Assembly (NCBI GenBank): GCA_965153355.1
Contig: OZ231127.1
Location: 42,470,001-42,534,000, forward strand
DNA length: 64,000 bases
DNA from: Flaccisagitta enflata
Lineage: Eukaryota; Chaetognatha; Sagittoidea; Aphragmophora
Direction of reading: 5' to 3'
This document shows, in pieces, positions 43,299 through 54,336 of the stretch (positions within the stretch are counted from its first letter, which is position 1; every line of letters begins with the position of its first letter). The notes below the pieces were generated by a model. The model was not told where the DNA came from and made no database searches. It saw only the letters and a program-made list of their open reading frames with translations. Made by a program: the position numbers and the translations under genes.

Positions 43299-43572
43299 AT
43301 GAATTAAAACTTTTATCAAAATAAGAGGAAAGTTTTTCAGCTCTTCTCATCTGACAAAATATATTTATGATAATCAAAATTATTATGTTTTTTTTTCAAA
43401 TTATTAGTACACCAGTTAACTACAATTATTTCTAATACATATTACTACTTAATACTTAATAGCTAATATTAAAACTATATATAGTTATGTAGATATTATA
43501 TTGTATTGTATACAATTTTGATGGATATTGTAATGCATTGCTACTGTATTGTGTTGTCCCAATACTTGAGGG

Positions 43573-44401
43573 TAGAGATGCAGAAGCGGTAGATTTTTGG
43601 ACCGCTTCCGCTTCCGCTTCCGCTTCCAAAAGGCATATTTTAGAGTTGACAGCTTCCGCTTCCGCTTCCGCTTCCACCATTTCAATAAGCATAGCTTCCG
43701 CTTCTGCTTCCGCTTCCACCCTTTTAGAGGGCATAGCTTCCGCTTCTGCTTGCGCTTGCGCTTGCGCTTCCGCTTCTGCTTCCACATTGTTGAGTATTTC
43801 ACTATAACATTTATTTAAGTTATGTTAAAAAATTTTTTTACGTAAAAAAAGAGAGGGGATAAAACTGTCATTAGTTATTGCAATGAGTTTAAACAATCAA
43901 TTTGTCTTTATTTGTTTATTCATTTATTTATTCATTTATTTATTTATTTATTTATTTATTCATCTATTTATTTATTTATTTATTTATTCATTTATCTATT
44001 TATTTATATATCTATTTATTTATTTATTCATTCTATACCTTTCAACTAATCCTAGAAATCATTTTTTTCTTAAATTTGTATATTTATTTATATGTATCGC
44101 GTTTATTCACATGAGAGATACATGTAGCAGAACAAAGATGGCAAAAACAAATGGGCAATTATAAAGTGATCAAACAGAAGAGATGATGAGAGATTTCAAA
44201 TGATACATTGAAAAAATTCAACTTGAGAGATTTGCTCATAGAACACTCTCTGACGTTTTTCAATAAGCTCCTCCCACGTATATCGTATGTACATCATTGG
44301 ATCATCTATTTGCTTTTGTTTTTCAAAAATTTATAAAATCAGGTCTTAAGGTATATGAGTCTTGCTCCTCTTCAATAAACCAATCAATTGTGAATAAATG
44401 A

Positions 44402-44493
<92 letters not shown>

Positions 44494-44959
44494 AGAGTGA
44501 GTGAGCAAAAGACAGACAGACAGACAGATCGAGATATACAGGCAGACAGAAAAAAGTCAGATAAAGCAAAAGAAAAATAAAAGGATAGACCAACAGAGAC
44601 AAACAGATGAAGGAAAAATATACAAAAGCAATAAAATAGAAATAATAACACCAAAAGAAGAAAAAAAAATAATTAAATTATACTAAAATAAAACTGACAT
44701 GATTATTGTCAAACTGACATGAATATTGTCAAAATATTGTCAGGATCTGAAGTGGAAGCGGAAGCGGAAGCGCTTGATTATGTCCCTTCGCTTCCGCTTC
44801 CGCTTCCATTAGGCCTCAAAAAAAGTTTTCGCTTCCGCTTCCGCTTCCACTTGATTTCAAAATTGCGCTTCCGCTTCCGCTTCCGCTTCCGCTTCCATGC
44901 TCAAACTACCGCTTCCACCCGCTTCCGCTTCCGCTTCCGCTTCCGCTTCTGCATCTCTA
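43573..44959. mobile_element. hAT-type non-autonomous element (1,387 bp) with hexamer arrays
   Basis: Terminal inverted repeats TAGAGATGCAGAAGCGG / CCGCTTCTGCATCTCTA fit hAT ends. The flanking 8-bp duplication is CTTGAGGG on both sides (43565-43572, 44960-44967). Subterminal arrays of TTCCGC occupy 43600-43795 and 44750-44955. The middle holds a TTTA/TTCA array (43885-44035) and a GA run (44405-44488). No transposase is present. Confidence 0.85.
44405..44488 (+). repeat. (GA)n microsatellite
   Basis: About 42 GA units inside the hAT-type element. Confidence 0.97.
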
Positions 44960-44967
44960 CTTGAGGG

Positions 44968-45668
44968 TATTGTATTGGTATTGTATAGTTGACAAAAATG
45001 CTATACTATCTTTCTCAAAATAAGAGTCCGGCATGTTTTCTTAAATTGTAGCTAAATTATCATATAAAACGTATAAAAATTGGTGACCGTTAGAAAGCCC
45101 TGCAAAAATGTGATCAAATGCCACCAAGCAGAGATCTGTAGCTCAATTCGCTCCGATTTTACAGCAGAAAAAGTAAAATGATTCACTTTGATCTATAAGG
45201 TTTTTTTTTTTCTTTGTAATTCTAGCGTTTTATATGGGTATATCCTGTGCAAATAAATCATAAAAGGTTAGGAAAATTGGTGACCAATGTAAAAAGCTTC
45301 AAAAGAGCTTTCATTTGCCACCAAGCAGAGCTCATTTGCTCAAATAATTTACATTTTATAACAAAATTAGTGAAAGGTTGGCCTTAAAACCCGAAAAGCA
45401 AAAACAGATAAAGAAGTTGTGAAACATGTCACACGCAAATTAATGTTAGGGTTTCAAGAAACCATAACAGTTGCTATACAAGCAAAAGTTGCTGCCAAAA
45501 TATTCTAAAATGAACTTTTATCGCCAAAGAACAGGTTTTACTAATCATTATTTAAGAATAAATGATTAATTTCTATGACGAGGACTCTTAATTTGAGCAA
45601 GATAGTACAGCTCAGGCCTGGTAGTGATCAAGTCGAAAAGTGGAAAAACGAACTTTTTAGATACTTTT
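44968..45668. other. unannotated intergenic DNA
   Basis: Two diverged stretches share 'accaagcagag' motifs (about 45120 and 45320). No gene recognised. Confidence 0.35.
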
Positions 45669-46122
45669 TGGGCAGCGGCCCCAAAGGGCCGATGTCCTGT
45701 AGAACACAGGGGGGAATTTCCATACGTCCGTCCGTCCGTCCGTCCGTCCTTCCGTCCCCCCCCTGTTGGCCATCAAGGCCTCAAATTTGCCCTCCCAGCC
45801 CTAAATTTAGCCCTCCAGGCCTCAAATCAGCCTTCTAGACTTCAAATCAGCCCCCCCCCGCCTCAAATCTGACCTACAGACCTCAGATCTGCCCTCCAGA
45901 CCTTCAACTAAGCCTCCAAGCATCAAATCAGCCCTCTGTGGCTCAAATTTGCCCTCCAAACCTCAAATCCACTCTCAAAGCCTCAATTCTGCCCTCCAGC
46001 CTTCAAATAAGCCTTCTTTGGCCTGAATCAGTCATCTATTGCCAGAAATGTGCCTCCTCAGGACGTATGGAAATTCCCCCCTGTGTTCTACAGGACATCG
46101 GCCCTTTGGGGCCGCTGCCCTG
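45669..46122. mobile_element. inverted-repeat element with approximately 65-bp arms and internal minisatellite
   Basis: Left arm (gggcagcggccccaaagggcc...) and right arm (...ggccctttggggccgctgccc) are near-perfect inverse copies that include gaacacaggggggaatt. A GTCC tract (45725-45760) and about twelve 20-24-bp units containing 'cctcaaatctgccctcc' fill the centre. A related, more decayed element is at 56607-57265. Confidence 0.75.
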
Positions 46123-46715
46123 CTCTCACTCCACTTCTTCACTAGATCACTCCCAGCAGGGCATCGGGCACCGCTGACCATGTGTGATCCTTGGATGACT
46201 AGTTGGGTATGTATGGGTATGGATGGGGATTGGACGCCCCTGCTCACCCGTCCGCAACGATACTGTGACCCCGCATCACTTGTTATTTGTTAGTTCATCA
46301 TACAAACGGTTTTTATACGTCAGATGTTATTAAATCAATCTCGACAATCGCAAACAGAATTGCTTGGTTTGTTTCTGCTTTGCAACGTTGGCAAAGGACG
46401 GTTCTCTTCATTCTCGCAATAACAACGTCGTTCTGCAAAACAAACAAAAAAACAGCCAGAAAAAAAGAAAGAGGTTTATTGAATAATCCCAGAGGTCCGT
46501 TTCACCACCCGAAACTTGGCATTTTTTTGGGGGGGAAAAAAAGAAATGGTTTGCTCAAATTTCAAACAATTCCATCTGCCAGTTAAAGATCTTCTTTTGA
46601 AACTTTTGAAATTTCTGGAAACTAAAACTGAATTTTCTGATTCTCTTGACACGTTTGAAACTTTTAATGACCAAAACTTTGGATCGTTTGAAAACTAATA
46701 TCAATCGGTGTTTCA
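46123..46715. other. upstream region of the IR gene
   Basis: No convincing gene. A frame at 46287-46586 has no recognisable domain. Part of 46600-46715 recurs at 50803-50910, so it is probably the 5' flank or leader shared by the two IR copies. Confidence 0.4.
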
Positions 46716-48110
46716 ATGGAAAAAATGATGTCTTCGAAATATCCAGAATTACTTTCATGTATTCTGTTGGGATTCAGTTTGTCATTGCCTGCAATCCTAA
46801 CAACATCATTATGTTTGGGTGGTAGAAATAATAGCCTCGCTCTCATTTGGACCCCCTACTCAAAATCGGTTTTCTCGAGAGCCGCTTCACCTGAGCTGGT
46901 ACAATCTCTGGATGATCTGGATGGGTACAGCGTCAACTTGTTTGCGGAATTCGTTAAAGAGTCTTGTTTGAATGTTACAGTCAAGTACATCGAAACGAAC
47001 AAGTATGACCATATACGTCGCAAAATAAGCATTCAACCAGCAAAGGGAAACATCGCGTTCATGAACATAGACATTGCATCGGATTTTCTGATCAAAAACT
47101 TTCAGTTGTCTCAAGTAGCAGCGGTGTTTCCTGGGACTGTTTTCCATTTAGAAAAAGATGTTAGCGTTGATCTTCATGGTGGCCCAATTATTACATTTAT
47201 CACTTTCTCCCTGATCTTAATACTAATTGGTTCTGTTTTCCTTTTGATCATTGTTAGATTAGAAAAAAAGTTTGATCCAACAGTATCTGGAGGAATTTCT
47301 GAGTCATTTTGGAATTTTTTGTTGATACCTTTTGGGCAGAGTGGCCCCATTCTCATGGAAACCCCACCAAGGAAATTTTTGCTTTTTACTTGGATTTTGA
47401 TATGGTTTTGGTTTTTCATGACATTATCTGCTAATTTTTCGTCCACTTTGACTGTAAACAAATTACAAAAGGGCCCTGAAACTTTCAAAGAAGTTTTGTA
47501 CAGCGACAAAAAGTTTTTTATGTATCCACTGATGATGCAGTATGGTGATCAGAGAATGATTCGTGATCTGAAAGCCAAGTATGAAAAAATGATTGATCGA
47601 GAGAACACTTTTGTATACTCACAGTTTGAAAAAGAAACATATCAGGCTCAGTGGGGATACTCAAGCTTGATGACAAAATTGCTGAACAATGATCACATAT
47701 ATCTTACCTGTTCGATTGATTTGGTAAATATCAAAAACCAGTTGATGAAAGATCTAAATGGTGTAAATTTTGTCATAAAGAATGATTGGTCGGTGCGACT
47801 TGCGTCGATATATGCATTCAAAACGGTAGATTCTGACCTGTTTGTATCATTTGATAGATTTCTCCAGAGAAAAAAATCTGATGGCACTCTAGAGGAGTTG
47901 TATGAAAAGTGGTTTAGCATCGACACCTTCTCCCAAGGAGCGCCAAAACCTGTTTCAGTTTTTGATAATGAGCACCTGCAGAATTTGTGCTACATGGCTT
48001 TGATTGTATCCATGATAGCTTTTGTGTTTTGTTTATCCAGAGCTTGGAGACAACAAGCCTGTAGACAGAAAACCTGTAGTCTAGCAGGGCACGTCGTTCC
48101 TGGGCCATAA
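46716..48110 (+). CDS. ionotropic receptor (IR/iGluR superfamily), 464 aa, intronless
   Basis: A variant ionotropic glutamate receptor subunit, the class used by protostomes in chemosensory neurons as ligand-gated cation channels in the plasma membrane. The N-terminus has a hydrophobic signal-like stretch (about 11-35) and no large amino-terminal domain, as is usual for divergent IRs. A ligand-binding S1 half follows (about 40-150), then TM1 (157-180), the pore loop (about 193-207) and a second transmembrane helix (219-241). This ends in SANFSSTLTVNK (238-249), the counterpart of the iGluR SYTANLAAF gate motif. S2 spans about 255-405 and the last transmembrane helix 421-441. The start is the first ATG (ATGGAAAAAATG). 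The frame is uninterrupted and plausible. Ligand cannot be predicted. A dispersed repeat copy begins 79 bp after the stop. A broken second copy lies at 50.8-52.5 kb. Confidence 0.85.
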   Translation: MEKMMSSKYPELLSCILLGFSLSLPAILTTSLCLGGRNNSLALIWTPYSKSVFSRAASPELVQSLDDLDGYSVNLFAEFVKESCLNVTVKYIETNKYDHIRRKISIQPAKGNIAFMNIDIASDFLIKNFQLSQVAAVFPGTVFHLEKDVSVDLHGGPIITFITFSLILILIGSVFLLIIVRLEKKFDPTVSGGISESFWNFLLIPFGQSGPILMETPPRKFLLFTWILIWFWFFMTLSANFSSTLTVNKLQKGPETFKEVLYSDKKFFMYPLMMQYGDQRMIRDLKAKYEKMIDRENTFVYSQFEKETYQAQWGYSSLMTKLLNNDHIYLTCSIDLVNIKNQLMKDLNGVNFVIKNDWSVRLASIYAFKTVDSDLFVSFDRFLQRKKSDGTLEELYEKWFSIDTFSQGAPKPVSVFDNEHLQNLCYMALIVSMIAFVFCLSRAWRQQACRQKTCSLAGHVVPGP

Positions 48111-48188
48111 AAAACTAGACTGGATCGCGTTTGTTGGGCTCTCTGAAAAGTTAGCCTATCTGGACAAGATAAACAGCTCCTTCTGTGC

Positions 48189-48550
48189 TTTTTAGTCGCG
48201 TGCACGCGACTCTACAACCCGCTTTGTCCGTCCGTCGGTCCGTCCGTCCGTCCGTCCGTCGGTCCTTCACACTTTACTTTTTTATTAAACTTTAAGTTAT
48301 TTCTAGTCATTCTAAGTCATTTTAAGTCATTCTAAGTCATTCTAAGTCGTTCTAAGTCATTATAAGTCATTCTAAGTCATTCTAAGTCATTTTAAGTTAT
48401 TTTAAGTCACTTAAGTCAAATAGGTAAAAGTAGTCATTTCAGTCATTTTAGGTCTTTTTAAGTCATTTAAAGTTGTCTTGAGTCATTTTAAGTCATCTTG
48501 AGTCAATAAAAGTCATCTTAAGCACGCGACTTATAGGTGTTGGCCTTGTT
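48189..48550 (-). mobile_element. dispersed GTCY-type family copy with AAGTCATTCT minisatellite
   Basis: Plus-strand order: tttttagtcgcgtgcacgcgactctac, GTCC/GTCG tract, about 20 'aagtcattct' units, then gcacgcgactta and ggccttgtt. It is the mirror of the copy at 48989. Confidence 0.8.
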
Positions 48551-48988
48551 TTCAGTACATGTATTTAAAAAAATATCTATTTCATTACCATCTTCCCCTT
48601 GTATCATCATAAGTGCATGGATGTATTTCTTCGCCTTTTTTATTTACTTCACTTGTATGCAGTTTTTATTTTCTCTATGTTGCTCTTCTTTGCTTTTTTT
48701 CAATATTTTACTAAAAAATCTTTTATTACCTCCTTGATCTTGTACCATAGAACTTTTGCGAATATATTTCTACTCTGCTTTGATTCAATTTATGTTGTTA
48801 CAGGTTTTGTTCAAAATCACTATGTTAATGGAGTACAAATACAATGAATGTAAAAGAAATCTTCTGCTTGTAGATTTTCTACAGGAAATATTGCAGGCCT
48901 GTATATAAATGAATTTTCTCTCCTCCCAATGGGCGGAAACCAAAGGGTTTGGAGATGGGGAAGGAAATCAAAGGGGAAAAATAGAGAA
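48551..48988. other. spacer between two inverted family copies
   Basis: AT-rich, T-rich; no gene recognised. Confidence 0.4.
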
Positions 48989-50309
48989 AACAAGGCCAAC
49001 ACCTATAAGTCGCGTGCAGGACAAAAATAACTGAACTGACCTGACTCCTTATTGTATCTTTCTATCGAAAATCACTCTTAAATCAGACCCAAACCAGACC
49101 CAAACCAGACTCAAACCAGACTCAAACCAGACTCAAACCAGACTCATACCAGACTCAAACCAGACTCAAACCAGAATTAAACCAGACCTAAACCAGACCT
49201 AAACCAGACCTAAACTAGAACTGAACCAGACATAAACCAGAACTGAACCAGACATAAACCAGACATAAACCAGACATAAATCAGACATGAACCAGACTTA
49301 AACCAGACTTTGACCAGACTTAAACCAGACTTAAACCAGACTTAAACCAGCGGACTTAAACCAGCGGACTTAAACCAGCAGACCTAAACCAGCAGACTTA
49401 AACCAGCAGACTTAAACCAGCGGATTTAAACCAGCCAACCGCAACTTAGACCTGCCAACTTAAACCAGCCGACTTAAACCAGCCGACTTAAACCAGCCGA
49501 CATAAACCAGCCGACCTAAACCAGCCGACCTAAACCAGCCAACTTTAACCAGCCGACTTAAACTAGCAGACTTAACCAGCAGACCTAAACCAGCAGACCT
49601 AAACCAGCAGACCTAAACTGGACAATAAATATAGACAATATATAGACAATTCAAAAATGCAAAGTGACCAAAATGACCAAAAATGACCAAAAATGACCGA
49701 AAATGACCAAAAATGACCAAAATGACCAACAATGACCAAAAATGACCAAAAATGACTAAAAAAGACCAAAACTGACCAAAATGACCAAAAATGACCAAAA
49801 ATGACCAAAATGACCAAAATGACATAAATGACCAAAAATGATTAAAAATGACCAAAAATGACCAAAAATAATAAAAAACGACCAAAATGACCAAAAATGA
49901 CCATAAAATGACCAAAAATGACCAAAATGACCAAAATGACCAAAAATAACCAAAAATAACCAAAAATAACCAAAAATAACCAAAAATGACCAAAATGACC
50001 AAAATGACCAAAATGACCCAAAATGACCAAAAATGACCAAAAATGACCAAAAATGACCAAAATTGATCAAAAATGACCAAAATCACCAAAATCACCAAAA
50101 TGACCAAAATGACCAAAAATGACCAAAAATGATAAAAGATGAACAAAAACAACCAATAATTCTCAAAAACACCAAAAAAATGATTCAAAATAACTCCAGA
50201 CAACCCAAAATGACAAAAATCGACGCAAAAAAGCAAAGTGTTACGGACGGACCGACCGACCGACGGACCGACGGAGCGGGTTGTAGAGTCGCGTGCACGC
50301 GACTAAAAA
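48989..50309 (+). mobile_element. long dispersed GTCY-type family copy with two internal minisatellites
   Basis: Starts aacaaggccaacacctataa; left arm agtcgcgtgc. 49085-49620 is an array of about 11-bp 'accagacttaa' units; 49660-50130 is an array of 'aaaatgacc' units. A GACC/GACG tract and terminal hairpin gtcgcgtgcacgcgac then taaaaa end it at 50309. Long frames through the arrays are artefacts. Confidence 0.8.
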
Positions 50310-50802
50310 GACAGTTTGGGGAAAATATAATTTTTAGCAGTACCAAATCGTAAAAACTGATTAGTAAAACACAATTTAACACTTTTCATACCTTTGATAC
50401 ACTGTTTTATTACTTAAAGGGGGAACAAAACTAAAAAATTTGTAGCGGGGAAGAAAATCAAAAGCAGGGGGAATCAAAAGTGACTCAATGTTATACATCC
50501 CTGAAATTTTGCCATAAATGCTATTTACCTAGCCAAAAAATCACAGAGAAAACAATTGTAAGTCCACACAGCCAATTACGGTATCCTAATTGTAAAGCTG
50601 ACTTCAAGTGGCATGTGGGACATATGAAGTGTGCAACAAAAAGTAAAAATATTTATCTTAGGAAAATTTTTTGATAGAAATAGTCTATGTTTGACAATAC
50701 TTAACATGTGCGGCTTTAGGTTCTCATACTCGGGCTGTGCTCCAAGAATACAAATGATAAAAGGAATAAAGCACAGATAAAAACAAAGACATAGACTCAA
50801 AG
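50310..50802. other. intergenic DNA
   Basis: No gene is supported. A short frame (50480-50674) has scattered Cys/His but no recognisable domain. Confidence 0.35.
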
Positions 50803-50914
50803 AGACTTCTTCAAACTTTGGAAACTTCCATTGGATAAAATTTGTACAAGCGTCACTCAGTATTTCAATAGAAATAAACGATGTCTTTGAAATATCAAAA
50901 ACTATGCTTGTGCA
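50803..50914 (+). pseudogene. IR copy 2, 5' fragment
   Basis: Resembles 46600-46760 (the leader and first codons of the intact IR), including 'gatgtctttgaaatatc' against 'gatgtcttcgaaatatc'. The fragment stops where a foldback element begins. Confidence 0.6.
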
Positions 50915-51265
50915 CAGTAGGGTTCATGGAATAACAGCCTAAACTGGAGTAAGGTCTTAATTTCATTTGATAAATTTGATATTTGAAATATAAGTTGTTC
51001 AATTGATGCTTGTGTCCTTGAGTTTCTTGGTTGCTATGGAAACGAAAATCATTTTTTTGAGCATTTATAACTGCCAAATTATCAATATTTTGACAGATAT
51101 AATCAGGGAACATTGCTCAGAATTGAATTTGTTACAACTTTTCCACAGTATGTTCTGTAAGAATATTGCTCGTTTGGCCGTTGCTAGGGAGCATCATTCA
51201 TTGGTTGCTATGTGTGATGCTCCCTAGCAACGGTTAAACGAGCAATATTCTTTCAGAACATACTG
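50915..51265. mobile_element. mariner-like foldback element, diverged (351 bp)
   Basis: Starts CAGTAGGGTTC, ends CATACTG next to TA. The interior holds the inverted 'gttgctagggagcat' / 'atgctccctagcaac' pair and 'cgagcaatattc' as in 26779-27341. Confidence 0.6.
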
Positions 51266-51480
51266 TACTAGAGCATTTAAAGTTACTTAGTGAAGCTAAA
51301 ATAATAATTTTTATTTCTTGTGAAAGATATCTTGAAGGTTGAAGAGCACAAAACAATAAAAGATAACTAATCATTTCGGTTTCCTTTAAAATGAAAAAAA
51401 TTCTGTCTCTGAAAAAATGTTGATGATGCAGTTTAAACACTGTAAACTGTTGTTTAAGGGATCCAAAGTTTTCTGCAATG

Positions 51481-51662
51481 CTTGACCTACTTGACTGTGA
51501 TATTCACACAAGACTCTTTGACAAAATCCGCGAACAAATGGACGCTGTACCTATCCAGAGATTGTACCAGCTCGGGTGAATCAGTTAAATCACATGAGAG
51601 CTAGACTTTCATTCATGATTTTGTTGAGATTTCAGGCAATAACCAACTGAATCCCAACACCA
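51481..51662 (-). pseudogene. IR copy 2, middle fragment (inverted)
   Basis: On the minus strand it follows the intact IR from the signal-like region ('gttgggattcagt') to 'gagctggtacaatctctgga' and 'gtcaaagagtcttgtgtgaa'. It has deletions and in-frame breaks. Confidence 0.75.
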
Positions 51663-51664
51663 TA

Positions 51665-51945
51665 CAGTGGAGTTCGTGGAATAACAGCCTAAACTGGAGG
51701 AAGGTATTTAGGTATTTAGGTATTCAGGTATTTAGATATTAATTTTATTTGACAGACCTGATAATTGAAATATATGTTGTTCAATTGATGCTTGTGTCTC
51801 TGATTTTTTTGGATGCCATGGAAATCAAATTTTTTTTTTGAACAATCATAACTGCTAAAATATCAATGTTTTAACAAATGTAATAAGGGAACATTGCTTA
51901 AAATTGAATTTGCTACAACTTTCCCACAGGTTTGTTTTGATTAAG
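51665..51945. mobile_element. mariner-like foldback element half, diverged
   Basis: Starts CAGTGGAGTTC after TA; its first about 280 bp match 50915-51160 in the same orientation ('tggaataacagcctaaactg'). Confidence 0.6.
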
Positions 51946-52073
51946 AATATGAGTTTTTCTGAAATGATCAATGGTTATTACAGATGAGTTACCGAATATG
52001 AACGCATATATCATAAAATAGGGAGCCAACCGGGCAAAGAAACTATCTCGCCCATCAAGTTGGATACTAATTG

Positions 52074-52220
52074 AACAAGGCCGGATACACGGCAAGACAG
52101 TCGCGGACGGTTGGGCAGGGGCCGTAATGCAAAAACCTCTCGAAATTCAAAAAAGTTCGTAACCTACCGACCTACCGACCGACACGGCAAGGCGTAGAGT
52201 CGCGTATCCGCGACTAAAAA
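52074..52220 (+). mobile_element. dispersed GTCY-type family copy inside IR copy 2
   Basis: Starts aacaaggccggatacacggc; left arm agtcgcggacggttgggc; GACC tract; right hairpin gtcgcg-ta-tccgcgac then taaaaa. IR-like sequence resumes at the next base. Confidence 0.8.
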
Positions 52221-52490
52221 CAATTGTTTGAAGACGTAAATGGGTCAAACTTTATCGTCAAAGACGACTGTTCAGTTCACCGATCCTTTGTATACGCGTT
52301 CAAACCTGTTGGTATCATTCAACAGATTTGTCCAGAGAAGTAAAAATGGTTTAGAGTCGAAAATTTTTCATGCGGCGCGCCAAAAATTGATTCGGTTTTG
52401 GATGATTTGCAGTTACATATTTTGTGCCATATCACTTTGATCGGATCCATTTCGCGCTTGTTTTGTGTATTTTCAAAGCTTGTAGAAAAA
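52221..52490 (+). pseudogene. IR copy 2, 3' fragment
   Basis: Matches 47740-48045 of the intact IR (S2 end and last transmembrane helix): 'gtaaatgggtcaaactttat', 'ttcaacagatttgtccagag', 'atcactttgatcggatcc'. Deletions and stops interrupt it. Confidence 0.75.
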
Positions 52491-53200
52491 AAGGACAAAA
52501 TGGACAAAAAGGACAAACTGGACAAAATGGACAAAAAGGACAAACAGTACAAAATAGACTCACGGGACAAACAGGAGGCGTCAGTCCCGTGCAATAGAAT
52601 AAAAAACGGAATTGTGTGTAACAGCACTTTCAGATGCTTCAACTAATGGATTTTTTTGTTTAAGCGCCAAATTAAGGAAGGAACACATTTTCTTTGCTGC
52701 ATAATCGACTTTTTAATTGTGAAAAAATTTTTCTTCTTGTTCAAATGTTATATTGTTTTATGATTTCTTTACAGTATGTTTATTCTCAAATGAAGCAAAG
52801 GATGATGGCATACACTCTTTTTTTTTTGAGTAAGGACAAAGTTTATAAGGACATGAGGCTGAGTAGAAATTTAAAAAAAAATAAGGACATTTTAAGAACA
52901 GAGTCTAGCCTCATATTTATGAGAAAAAAATTTCACAATTAGATTTTGGATTGTTTTAATGTAAATTCTATAAATAATTTTCTTTTCTTGATAAAAAAAT
53001 AGTATTCTTTTTGTTATATAATATATATCTCAATTTTGTGCACATAAAAATTAATTTGTAGTATTAACTCATAATTTGTAAAGTTATATCATGGCAAATC
53101 TTAAGAAATTATCAAAGATATATTAAGAACATTTCAGCCTCAAATTGGCAAAAATTTAAGGACATCCTTGCCTCAAAAGAAATTTACTGGTCCTTATATA
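52491..53200. other. intergenic DNA
   Basis: Starts with a short GACAAAAT/GACAAAAAG array (52495-52560). The rest is AT-rich with 'aaggacat' strings. No gene recognised. Confidence 0.4.
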
Positions 53201-53438
53201 AACAAGGCCAACACCTTACAGTCGCGTGCGGTTGTTAAGACCATTAGACTAAAAGACTAAAAGACTAAGGGACTAAATGTAAATTGACTTTAATTAACTT
53301 AACTTTAATTAACTTAAAATGGCGTAAAACCATGAAAAAAAAGCTAAGCGTGACTGACGGACAGACCGACGGACAGACAGACGGACCAACAGACGGACAG
53401 AGTGGGTTGTAGAGTCGCGTGCACGCGACTGATAAAAA
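53201..53438 (+). mobile_element. dispersed GTCY-type family copy
   Basis: Starts aacaaggccaacacctta; left arm agtcgcgtgcgg; short 'gactaaaa' array; GACG/GACA tract; hairpin gtcgcgtgcacgcgac then tgataaaaa. Confidence 0.75.
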
Positions 53439-54336
53439 GTGTATGTCGTATATGGCCATCGAATACGTAATTAGTTAATTGATCGTGCTAAAACGAATAC
53501 GTGTTGTTTACGGCAAAATATTGTGTGATTTTAAGTTGTTAACTGACTCGTTGACTCGTGATATTTGGCCGCGTATCTAACCTTGTTTTACTTACAAACT
53601 AGCAATTCTAACAGGTCTCACAAAGTTAGACGGAAAGACATGAAAACTCGTCGTGAAAATCGTTACAATCCAAGCGATCTTTATCACCAGTTTATGTTCA
53701 TTTTATCAACATAGTGCAAGAAATTAAAAAAAAAAATATATATAGACAGGTATCTCCTTATGAACGTTATTATGCAAACTAGTGAAAGGTAACCAACTTT
53801 GGGATAGACACTTCCTTCTTACTTTCTTGGCCATAAAGATCCGGACAGTGTCACAATTTGCTTAATTTTAATCGCAGTGAGATGATTTTTTTCCTCAAAA
53901 TTCGCATCTTCAAAAGATCTATCAAATGAGACCAAGCTGGTTCCTGTATCTTTACCAGTTTAGAAACGAGAGCTAAATGAAGAAAATATTTGCTTTTTGC
54001 AAGTGTGGTGGGTAAATTTTTGTTTTTTATGGAAGATGGTGCACTGGCGCATTGCGCCAAATGTACTGAAAAATCGATGAGTTATACTCGTCTAGGGATC
54101 AGCCCGGAATCCGGATCCGGGCCCCGGATCAATCTGGATCTCAATCCAATTCAGAACTGAAAGATTCAAACGGAAAACCTGCAGAAACTCTTGAAAACAG
54201 CATTCAAAGCAGTGCTGAAATGAATTACATTAAAGGTTTGAAACAACATCACTCCAGAGTACCCCCTGTCTCTCTACAAGTCCATGCCAAAGCATACGCA
54301 GGTGGTGGTGGATGCCCAACATGGTCACACTAAATA
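53439..54336. other. intergenic DNA
   Basis: No gene recognised. 'cttggccataaagatccggacagtg' (53824-53848) is mirrored at about 54952-54976. A GGATCC-rich palindromic patch lies at 54100-54135. Confidence 0.4.

Noticed and set aside
49613-50236. Aromatic, apparently membrane-spanning 207-aa frame on minus
   Set aside because: Reads the 'aaaatgacc' minisatellite in reverse; no start context or homology.
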